Shown piece after piece: positions 20,493 through 32,200 of a stretch of 64,000 nucleotides of DNA (position 1 is its first letter; each line of letters starts with the position of its first letter). Below the pieces are notes generated by a model, which saw only the letters and a list, made by a program, of their open reading frames with translations, was not told where the DNA came from and made no database searches. Source of the DNA: Oscheius onirici (lineage: Eukaryota > Nematoda > Chromadorea > Rhabditida > Rhabditidae); assembly GCA_932521025.1 (NCBI GenBank), contig OW051469.1, positions 1,810,398 to 1,874,397 on the forward strand. Direction: 5' to 3'. The translations under genes were made by a program, and so were the position numbers.

Positions 20493-23292
20493 TTTGTCAA
20501 AAGATGGGAGGGGGAGAAGCTGCAAATGTACGAATTTGATGAGGCCGAGAGGATATGGAGGGCAAATCGATAACGAAACGGAGGCGAGAGAGGTTTCACA
20601 AAATGACTCGGATGGGCCGACACAGTGGTCGGTGTGGGGGAAAGGACAGCGGCTATTGGCGCGGACTAGTAAGAGCGGGAGTTTTGAAAGGCTGGAGCGC
20701 GGGCACAACTGCAGAGCGATTGGGGCGCGGAAACTGTTCAAAACCTAGTCTTTTATAAACATTTTAAACAGACAGTAAAATTTAGGACCTGACTGGTTAC
20801 CAAAAGAGAAGCCTACCCTCTTCAAAAGATACGCAATCACAACAACGTCATTTTCGACCTGAAGACTACATTTTCAAGCCTTTTGATGTTCTGCAAAGTT
20901 GTAGAAGAGATCAAGGGCTACAACTATTTAGAACATCACAAAGTCGTAAAACTTTTTCATCAACCCGAAAAATTACATACTAAATTGCGTATTCGCTGCG
21001 GCTACATCTTCGCGGTGCGCCATCTCCCAGTGGTCGAGGGCTTTGTTCCCTCATTTCGAAATTCTTGCACTGATCGGAGATAAATCCAATTTATAACAAG
21101 GTTAGGGTCAGATTTTACTCTAAATTCATATTAAAGGAAAAATGTTGGCGAAAGAGGTGTTAACGAACGGGAGAAATATATAGGCCATGGGCTCGAACCA
21201 GAACTGGATTGGTTTCGCAACTTCCGACAGCCAGACTGCGGGACTGAACAAGAAACGAAACTGAGACGCTCAGAAATCGATACAGCTCTAGCTTTTTGAC
21301 CTATGAACAAAGCGTAGAGCTGACCGGCACGAGAGGGAGCCCGAACTGAAAGCGAACACCCACTATCCCAGGCTGCAGGCAGGCGGAGCGGGTTTACTTT
21401 TTGAACGGATTTTTACCTAATGATCAGACGGAAATAGAGAGTATTTTATAAATAAGAAGATAAGAAAGAGAGAGAAAGAGAATAGCAGGAAAGAGAATTG
21501 ATCGTGGGCGGTAAACATTGGACAGAAGGGCAATTAGCGGATGTAGGAGCAGATGGCAGCGGGATGATTGTATCTGGAGGCTGGGAGAGAAAGTGATACG
21601 CTGACAAAAAATAGAAATAATGTCTAACGTTTCGGCTTCTGATCGTACCTGTCCCTTTCCCTCAGTCACTAGACCAGGTCACCCAGGAACTCCCCCCGTT
21701 TCAAAAGACGCCTCATCACGGATTCCTCCCGCTTCACACATTCATCCTGAGCAGCAGAGCACTTCTCCCACGATCTGCGTTGCAATATACTCCTGAATCA
21801 GTGTGAGGTGGCTGTTGCCGTGTTGTGCGTACCCGTCGTCGTATTGATCCGAGGTCCCCGTCGTGGCTTCCAGCGATGAAAGTGGGTGAAGGGGGACGGA
21901 GCACCATTCCCTCTCTCTCTCCTCTAGCCCCTATCGACCATCCAATTAGACACTACACGTCACGGACAAACATATCTGTCTCTCTCTCTCTCTCTTTCTC
22001 AATCATTTTCTCTATTCAATGGCTCTTTTTGCAAGCTGAACGCTAGGTTCATCTAGCTGAAGAAGGAAACGATGAAGTATTTTTAAGACCAATGACGTGA
22101 CGGGACAAAAACCAACTTCCGTTATTGTCTACTTTAAAATTTTCCAGAATTTTTGCCTGTTTCTAAGCTTGTCCGTTAGTAATCAAGAAGCCTATGCAAA
22201 TTCAGACTGATCATATGCTAATACCCGATCTTGAGGTCTTTGACGCTGACTCTCTGTCTCTCTAGCTGTTCGCTGTTTCACCTCCATCTCAGCTCATTTC
22301 CTTTCAGTAGACTAATTCTATCGAGAGATTGACGCCATCTCTCCCTCTCTCACGAACAGTGACTATGCCTCCTCCATTCGTCGTCATTATCTCCCAGGAA
22401 AAAAGTCTCCCAAATGGGCCTAGCCGATGGCTTCCCCCCACGCCATTTCTCCAGCATAACGAGCACGCCACAAACAGAATTTTGTCTCACCCCCTGACAA
22501 ATTCTAATGTCATTTTTTCGAAACTTTCTTCTGGATCTTCTGGTTTGGGGGGATCAGAAATCTCTCGATTTTGTCTCTGACTCTCTCAGACTCTCTGTCT
22601 CTCAGTCCCTCAGTCCCTCTGCCCCTCAGTCTCTGACTCTCTCCTCTGAACTCCCGACTACAATTTTTCCCGAAGAGCCCTCCGGGTTAAGCTTGATGAT
22701 TTATTGTCAGAGCCCCCTTCCGGATTGTGTGTCTGTGCGCGAGATTACTCGTTCATTGGCCCTTCCAGGCCAGCATCAAGTGTCCTCGGGGGTTTTGGCC
22801 CCGAGCTTTCCTCCTCCTCCTTCCCGCCCGTAATTGAGTTCCTAGTTCTGACAAACCTGTGTTTATTCCCATGCCAAGTTCTGGCTCTCATTTTCTCGTA
22901 ATTGTGAGAGGCGACGGGCTCTTGGTCCATAATGAATAGCCGAGTAGAGAAAGAGATCGAAAGATGACGTCAGTCATGAACGTTGGGAGCCTTTCTCTAA
23001 TCTGATGCCTGCACTCCCAAATTGACATTGATCCCATCTGCCTCTATGTTTGCCGAGGAACGCTCAGCTTCCTTTCCTAGACTTTCTGAAACTCTCGAGC
23101 AGCAAATTCTCATGTTTGATGCTCTTTGCAGCATTGCTTAAATCTGTCCAAAGCCAGGCTCAAAACTTCTTACGCTGATTAGATGACTGGCATTTTTTTC
23201 AACAGCACTTCCTTCTTCCCTTTTCTTCTGAAAATAGTAAAAAAACATTTTCAGTACTTTTATTTATTGAATGTTCGTTGACTGAAGAAGAA
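20493..23292. other. Gene-poor 2.8-kb spacer between divergent tubulin and unc-104
   Basis: Must contain the promoters of beta-tubulin (-) and unc-104 (+). It includes a short hairpin repeat at 20884-20938 and CT-rich low-complexity tracts (about 21980-22010 and 22580-22645). No coding exon or RNA gene was recognised on either strand. Confidence 0.5.
20884..20938. repeat. Short hairpin repeat (GTTCTGCAAAGTTGTAG family)
   Basis: GATGTTCTGCAAAGTTGTAG, AAGAGATCAAGGG, CTACAACTATTTAGAACATC. The halves are inverted copies. The same 55-bp unit occurs at 11174, 24054 and 47446. Confidence 0.75.
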
Positions 23293-26200
23293 ATGTCATC
23301 GGTGAAGGTGGCCGTCCGTGTACGGCCCTTCAACCAGAGGGAGATCAACAATGGCTCAAAGCCGATTATTGAGATGCAACAGCAGACTACTCGTGGGTTT
23401 TTTTAGAGAGACAGACCGTCAGAGAAACAGTGAGACAGGGACAGGGACAGAGAATCAGAGAGTCAGAGGCAAAGACAGAGAGTCAAAAAGACAGACAGAG
23501 AGTCGGGAAACAAATGGACTCAGACTACGTCATCTGACATCATTGATCCATTCTCTCTAATGAAACAATCCGTTTTTTTTTCAGTCATCAAGGGCAATTC
23601 ACCGGACAAGTTTCACAACTTCAGTTTCGATCATTCCTACTGGTCATGTCTGAAAGAGGACAAGCATTTCGCCAATCAGAAAAAGGTCTATGAAGATCTC
23701 GGGGTTGAGATGCTGGAACATGCTTTTGAGGGGTAATTTATGACAGAGAAAAAAAGGATAAATTGGTCTTTTCAGGTACAACGTTTGTATCTTTGCTTAC
23801 GGTCAAACTGGCTCAGGAAAGTCCTACACAATGATGGGAAAGCCGGGAGATGAACATGAGAGCGGTATCATTCCTCGGCTCTGTGACGACTTATTTTCGA
23901 GGTTGGCTTAGTTTTTCTGAATTTACAGTTAGTTATAAAAGTACCGTAACTGTTGTTTTTAGCTGCGAGACCCTGTCGTAGAAAAGTTGTACGAAAAATG
24001 CCTTTCACGAACCCACATTTTTCGGGACGAAGAGAACATTTTTCAACTTTTTTATGTTCTGCAAAGTTGTAGAGGAGATCAAGGGCTACTCTTCAAAACA
24101 TCAAAAAGTTCAAAATTGTCGTTTTCGATCCGAAAAAGACGTACCTTCTAGGTCAGCCAATTTTCTGGCGCAGTGCCAGCGTTGGATACTCAGCTTCGGT
24201 ACGCAGCTAAAATTTGGCTGAGTATCCAATGGTTGTGGGTCTCGAATCGAAAATTCCTGGTTACAGTAATATTTTCGAGGAACACAAAGTTCAGAATCGA
24301 GGCGAATAAAAACGCCGACGTCGAGTACAGCGTCGAAGTCAGCTACATGGAAATTTATTGCGAACGGGTCAAGGATCTGCTCAATCCGGCTAATAAGGAA
24401 AACAGCACTGGTAATTGAATAGCAGTCTACTTTTTATGGCTCTTTTTCCGGCCTCCGAGTCCGAGAACACCCAGCCTTGGGGCCTTTCGTGGACGGACTC
24501 AGTCTCCTAGCCGTTACAAATTACAACGAGATTTTTAACTTTATGGACGAGGGTAACAAGGCCAGAACTGTGGCTGCGACAAACATGAACTCGACGTCGT
24601 CTCGGTCACATGCCGTCTTTACGATTGTCTTGACGCAGAGGAAAAGATCGGCAGATATCAATGATGAGGAGAATAAGGGCTTGGTAGGAATTCAGTACAT
24701 TTTTTCACTTCGGAGTACTGTAGTTGCAGTAACCTAGCTTATGAAGCCAGCAGAATTTTGCCACGGCTTTTATAAATAGCGCAGTGTCAAGTGGCGCGAC
24801 TTAGAACCGCAAGGTCAAGAGTTCGGATCCTTGAACCAAAAATTCTTTTGCTTTTGTCCATATTCGTGCTGGGAGCAAGGTTAAAGGACTGGGTCTCGTC
24901 ACGATGCTTCCTACAGTACTCCTTTTCAATGAACAAACATAATGCGGAAAAACAAGCTCTCTTACAGGTCTCCAAAATCTCCCTAGTAGATCTGGCCGGA
25001 TCTGAGAGAGCCAACTCGACGGGAGCCGAAGGTCAACGACTGAAGGAAGGAGCCAATATCAACAAGAGTTTGACGACTCTGGGTCTGGTTATTAGCAAAC
25101 TGGCTGAAGAGGTGGGTCGACTGGAAAGGGATCCAACGAATAGGGACATGAGTCCGTCAGAATTTCGGCCGCGCTTCACATCAATGGCTCAGTGCCAAAT
25201 GGCCCGACTTGGAACCGTAGGGTCAATTCGAACCCCTGATCCAAAAAATCTTTTGCTTTTTGTCCCTATTCGTTGGAAATCAAAAGTAGAAGTGTGAATA
25301 GACAGGGAAGGGTCCAAATTTTTCAGCAGAGTAGTCTCGACGCATCGGTGAGTTCCTGACAAAATCAGACACACAAACTTACATGGGACGAGCTAACAAC
25401 TGCACGCTGTTGCTATTCCTCTTTTTTCATATAACGAGTGTACGCATCCACTGCTGTGATCTGATCCAGTTCCTATTCAAACTCTTGTTTTCAGGCTTCG
25501 AAGAAGGGCGGAAAGAAGAGTTCGGCAAAGAGTGGTCGCATTCCATACAGAGACTCTGTCCTCACATGGCTCTTGAGAGAAAATCTTGGAGGAAACTCAA
25601 AGACGGCCATGATTGCTGCCCTCTCGCCGGCGGATATTAACTACGATGAGACTCTGTCAACATTGAGGTGAGAGACAGAGAGACTGCAACTGGAACTGTT
25701 CATCTTCCAGAACAGATCCTGACTCTTGACCAGTAGTCTGTCTCTCAGAAAAGCTAGACTATCACTAGACAGTTACTAGATTTTAAACTTCCAGAATAAT
25801 CCCTGACTCTTGACCAGTATTATGACTTACAGTAAACTCCGCCTTTTAGCTATCCCGACCGTCATGAGACAGTCGCAGGAACCCCGCCCCCCCCCTAAAC
25901 TTGGATATTTGAGGGCGACGGGGGAAATTTAAATGTTTCCGCTCTCGTTTGCATTTTCCCGCCTTGACCCAGTGAGCATAGTTATAGCCCTGATGACGCT
26001 CTACAACTTTGCAGACTATTGTGAAGCGTGAAAATGCTGTTATCACTGTGAAAAAGTGATTCTAAGTCAAAATTTGTCAACCAAGGCAAAAGTCATTTTT
26101 CACACTGATAACAGCATTTTCCGCTTAACAATGTTCTGCAAAGCTGTAGAGCTTGATCAGGGCTCCAACTTTACATACTAGGACAAAGCTGGAAAATGCA

Positions 26201-29200
26201 AACGAGAGCCGGAAAATTTAGTTTTCCCCTGCCGACCCCCAAAACCTAAAGAGGGGGGAGGTAAAGATACCGCCCCCACAGGAACAGTAGCTTCCAGTAG
26301 AGAGCCTGTCTTCTAAATCTTTGATTCCTGTAACTATTCAGACAATTTTCAGATACGCTGATCGAGCCAAGCAGATTGTCTGCGAGGCCGTAATCAACGA
26401 AGATCCGAACCAGAAGACCATCCGGGTCCTGAAGGAGGAGGTCAACATGCTCCGAACAAAGCTCCTGGCCAACGGAATCAATGTGGACATCATGACCGAG
26501 TCGACCCTTACCGAGAAGCCGAAGCAGCTCTTCTCCGCTCAGGACAACGAAACGATGGACAAGCTCAAAGCATACGAGAGAATGATGGAAGCGATGGACA
26601 GACCATGGGAGGAGAGACTGAAACAGACCGAAGATGTCCGGAAGGCTCTGGAGGAAAAGATGCGAGAAATGGGTCTCGCCACGGCTGATGACGGTTCCAC
26701 TCTCGGAGTCTTCAGTCCGAAGAAACTACCCCATTTGGTCAATCTGAACGAGGATCCTCTTATGTCCGAATGTCTACTGTACTATTTGAAGGAGGGAAAG
26801 ACGCGGGTTGGCAGACCGGAAGCCGAAAAACGTCCGGATATCATCCTTTCCGGAGAGGGGATTCTCGACTACCATTGTTCCTTTTCTCACGAGGACGGAG
26901 TAGTCAGTCTGGAGCCTGAAGCGGGTGCTGCTTGTTACGTCAACGGACGGCCAATCACTGAATCTACGGTTCTGCACACGGGTTCGAGAATCATTCTGGG
27001 AAAGCATCACGTCTTCAGGTTTGTTTCTTGAATTTGGCGCGAAAACTTGGGATCTTCGAAAGTACCGTATACCAAGAATTCAAATACTAACACCAACTCT
27101 TACTCGCCAGCGCAACTCTGACTTATAGGATACGCAGGATATTTTGAAATTCCTTTGAATATCGGACGTCTTTATGAGCCACTTTGGCGTGAAAAAGTTA
27201 ATTTTTGAAGTCATAGGCTGAAAATAAAAAGCAAAACAGTTTTTACTTGCCTGGGGATTGAACCCGCTTTATGTTGCACCGCAGCTGAACTACTGACCGA
27301 CTGTGCCATGCGGGACTAGTCGCGCAATTTTTCCCGGCGGAGTTTTATAGTAGCCAAAAAGTTTGCACATTTTAGATACAACGACCCACAAGAAGCTCGT
27401 CAGAGTCGCTACAACTTGGCATCTTTGAGTGGCGATGCTCCTCTAGACTGGAAATATGCCCAGCAGGAGATGCTGGAGAAGCAGGGAATTGACTTGAAGG
27501 CTGAGATGGAACAGAAGCTCGTCGAAGTCGAGAAACAGTATCGAAGAGAGCGTGAAGAACTTCAGCTGGAAATGTCTCGAAGAAACAAGGTTTGTGCTTT
27601 TTTTGGCTAAAAAACAGTTTTTTCAGGAGTACGAAATAGTGATTGAAAATCTCCAAAGACAGGTCGATCTGGCCCAGTCGTTCATTTCTTCCTGTGGCGG
27701 CTCAACTTACGAGGGACAAAAGTTCCTGACGAGTAGTCTTATGGAGTTTGCTGACGAGGTCCCCGCTTGGACCAGTGACCAGCAGAGACTCTTGAGAAAG
27801 GCCGCCCTAAAGTGGAGATATCATCAATTCACTTCGGTGAGTACAGATTTTCAATCATCCAATGGTTGATCGCCATTTTCTTTCCGAAACCTTGTGATTC
27901 CTCTGTAGAGCTGCTAGATGTTCCATTTCAAATATCCAAGGCGTTCTAGGTTATATGTGACTGAACTCAGTGTCCGTCTATTGAATTCTTCTGAGAGACC
28001 GAGAAGTAGAGAATCCTCTGTAGCCCGAAGTTTCGCTAAAACTCTTCTCCGACATTGTCTGACTCTTCCAGTTCCTCTTTGAAGGCGTTCCGATCTGTGG
28101 CTTTGTCTACACAGACCTTTGAGCTGTAGAAGCCATACCTCTGTATCTTCTCCTGCTTATTTTGCTTCAATTCTTCTTGAAGCAGTTCTTTTTGAGAGCT
28201 TTGGGGGTACTCTTCCGGTTTTCCTTCTTTTCCGGTTCGGATAGTCTATGTTTTGGTACCTGGCATTCAAAAAAAGGGGGCCGGTCATTGCAGGCTCACA
28301 TTGAACCAAAATTTGATGTACTGTAGGTTTAGAATTCTCGAGTTTTTGAGGGGAAAACGAGACGTCTCCTAAATAAGCCATTATTTTGACTTTTTTTTCA
28401 AACTGACTCTTGAGCGCAAATTTTTACAGATTCACAGATTTTCAAACAAGTAACTGGCAGAAGCCTTTCAGGTGAGAGACGACCTCTGGGGCAACGCCAT
28501 CTTCGTCAAGGAGGCCAATGCAATCTCCGTCGAACTGCAAAAGAAGGTGCAATTCCAGTTTGTTCTCCTAACTGACACCATGTACAGGTAGTCCTTCCCG
28601 TCCAAAATATTTTAGTTCAAATTTTTTTAGTCCTCTCCCTCCCGACCTCCTTCCCCCAGGAGAAGATCTGACCCAGCGGCCTTATCCAAAGACTGTCGTC
28701 GCCATCCAGGTACAAGATCTGAAGAACGGAGCCACACACTACTGGAGCATCGAAAAATTAAAGTGAGTCCAACTGCTGATCGGCCTCTGTTTGTCACACC
28801 TAGTTGTTCTTCTCATTAGATTCGCATGCACTTTTGCTTACTCAACTTTTCTCTTACTCTCACTTTCGAGCTTCTGTTCAATGACGGAGGATCAAACGTG
28901 CGTGGTGTGTGACAGACAGAGAGTCTCGAGGGTGTGGGCAAAAGTACCGTATCCCTTGAACGCTGCGCACCAACTCTTTGTCGTCGATACGTAGTTGATC
29001 TCCAGTGAGCACCAACTAGCCTATTTTACGAGCTGCGTATCAAAACTGACTACAGTAACCTTTCCAGTAACCACACAAATATGTCGAATAACTACAGTAA
29101 CCTGCGCACCAACTAGTATTGACAGGCTACGGTAGTCAGTCTTGGTACGCAGTATACGAGTTGGTGCGCATTTTGAAGTTCAAATGGCGCCAGACTGCGC

Positions 29201-32200
29201 ACCAACTCAAATTGCAGACAGACGGCGTATCCTAAAGTTACCGTAACCCTATTTGATGGTCTCTGTTATACGAGTTGGTGCGCAGTCTGAATCAGAGGCG
29301 TCATTTTGATCACACGGTGCGCACCAGCTCAGTCAGCTTCAAAAGGCGGTTTTCATGTTAAAAGAGTTGGTGCGCAGTGAAACGGCTTCCGGACACAAGT
29401 TGGTGCGCCTCGTTTAGGAATACGGTACTTTTTCCCACGAGCAAGCCAAAAAACCCGTTATTTTTTGCAGACAGCGTTTGGAAGATATGCGTTGTGCGTA
29501 CAATGCGGAATTGTCGGTAGTTGGAACGCCCTCGGAGCCTCCTGATCATCAGAATCAGGCAGCCGAGGGATGGTTCCAGGCGGCACTTCAGCTCAACCCC
29601 GCACGTCTGATCCCCGACAGGTCTTGTGCACTGCTTTAGTTCTTTGTGTTTATGCTGGTTTTGTAGACAGCGACTGGAGTCGATGAGAGAGATGTACGAC
29701 GCGGATGCTCAGCTCTCGCCGATGGAGGATCCTATGATGGATGCTCTGATGGGGACGGATCCCTTCTATGACCGATTTCCATGGTTCCGGATGATTGGAC
29801 GGTATGGGAGACAGGGACAGACAGAAAAGAGAGTCAGACAGACATTGAACACTTCTGTTCCAGAGCATTTGTCTACCTGTCCAACCTTCTCCACAACGTT
29901 CCGCTAGTCCACAAAGTGGCAGTTGTCAATGAGAAGGGAGAAGTCAAAGGCTATCTTCGTGTCTCAATCGAGCCAGTCAAAAAAGGAGAAATTGATACTC
30001 AGAAGAAAGGAACACGACAGACTGCCAAGCTGCACTTTAGAAAAGAAGATTTTCTAAAGGCTAGGAATGGAGAGCATGGTATGAATGACTCTTTTTGAGC
30101 TGAACATATAGTTATAGACGAGTCTTCCCAGCTCATCTTCCCCCAGCATATGGAAGAAGAGGAAGAGTTCTGTTTCCGAGTGGTCGTCCAGCAAGCGACG
30201 GCTGTTAGTGAGTCCTACTCGGACGTCTTCTGCCAGTTCAACTTTCTCCATCGACACGATGAAGCCTTCTCTACGGAGCCTATGAAAAACTCTCCCAAGA
30301 TGCAGTTGACCTTCAATCACAATCAGAACTTGCACATAAAAATGAGCCGAACTTTCCTTCATTACATTCATCACTTCCCGATCATCTTTGAGGTAAGAGT
30401 GAAGAACGTTTTTTTCTCAGCATGCCTGGCCCGAAATCAGGTCAGCATCGGCCAGATGCCAACTTTGCGGCGGACTAAAAAAATGCATTTCACATTTATT
30501 TCTGGTTTTTCTTGTTTAAAAATACTTTGTATGGCAAGATATAATTATGATATCAAAAAAAATACGAGAAAACAGAAAACTGACGACGAAAAGAGAAGAA
30601 ATCGAAAATTGTCTGAAGATTCCAACGAAATTCTTGGAAAATTCGAAGATTCTTCTATTTGTCAGCAGGCTTGTTGAATCTGGGTTGTTGCGCCGCGCTG
30701 CGGCCAGGTTGGACTTTGCGGCGGGCTAAAAAAAATTCATTTCGCATTTTTTTTCTGATTTTTTTTGTTTCCAAATACGTCCCCCGATAAAATTTAGTTT
30801 TGTCATCAGAAAAATTGGAAGAAAATCGAAAACTGACGACAAAAATAGAAGAAAATGCGGATTTTTGACGAAATTCGGTAAAAATAGCAGTTTTCTTCTA
30901 TTTTGTCTTCTACATTGTCAGTTTTCGATTTTCTTCCAATTTTTCTGATTACAAAACTAAATCTAATCGGGGGACGTATTCGGAAACAAAAAAATCAGAA
31001 AAAAATGCGAAATGAATTTTTTTTAGCCCGCCGCAAAGTCCAACCTGGCCGCAGCGCGGCGCAGCTCAGCTCAGACTGCAGCGCAGCCCTGACCGCAGCG
31101 CAACGCAGGTTTTCAACAAGCCTGGTTGTCAGTTTTATGTTTTCTCGTAATTTTTTTGACGTCATAATTAGAGCTTAGCCTACAAAGTATTTTTATACAA
31201 GAAAAATCAGAAATAAATTTGAAATGAATTTTTTTTAGCCCGCCGCAAAGTTGGCACCTGGCCGAAGCTGGCCTGACTTCGGGCCAGCTTTGCCATGCCT
31301 GCTTACAGTAACCCTTTCCAGGTCTTCGGTCACTACCAGCCAAAAGTACAAGGACCGAACTTTGAGAGACAGAACAGTGCTCTCGGCCGAAGACTCTCTA
31401 CGAAACTGTCCTTCCAACAACCGTCTCTTGTCATCTCGACGCCGGTCAAGAGTCGCAAAGGAGCTCCTCTCATCCATAATGCGTAAGTCCAGACCCCTTT
31501 CCAGTTACCGTAATCCTTAGAAATGCTCATGTGCGGAGCAAAGTCGACGTTTTGGTCTATTTCGAAGTCTGCGAGCTGGCGAATAGTGGAGAGTACGTTC
31601 CAGCTCTTGTTGATCACGCCCAAGGCCTGCCGACTCACGGAATCATTCTCCTTCATCAGGGCATGCAGCGCCGGATCAAGATGACCATTTGCCACGAGAA
31701 GGGCGAGATTAAATGGAAGGACTGTCAAGAGCTGGTAGTCGGCCGCATTCGGGCTGGTCCCGAATGGAATGGCGGAGACGACGTCGATGTTCTTTCGCTG
31801 GGTCTCTTTCCTGGATCCTATCTGGAGTTTACCCAGGACGAGAGGACATTCTTCCAGTTCGAAGCAGCCTGGGACAGTTCCCTGCACAATTCGCCTCTTC
31901 TGAACAGAGTCTCAAACTTTGGCGATCAGATCTACATGACTCTCTCGGCCTATATGGAAGTGGAAGGTTGTTCTCAGCCGGCTGTCTTTACCAAAGATCT
32001 CTGTGTCGTTGTCTACGCCAGAGACTCTAAAATTTCTGCTGCCAGCAGACTTTGTCGATCAGTCATGGGAGGAATTTCCAAATCTCCCAAAATGAACCGG
32101 GTTCCTGGAGTCTATCAGGTCTGTCTCAAGGACTCTACTCATTCCGGTAGTCCAGGTGAGGGACAGTTTTGTTCTGAACTAAAAGAGCTGTTCAGGAGCT

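Noticed and set aside
28960-29410. A CRISPR-like array
   Set aside because: The DNA is eukaryotic, the repeated words are only 10-13 bp and alternate in orientation, and they sit in an intron.
30150-30740. Long plus-strand frames running past the unc-104 exon at 30392
   Set aside because: The part after 30392 is intron sequence within the nested foldback; the KIF1A homology resumes only at 31320.
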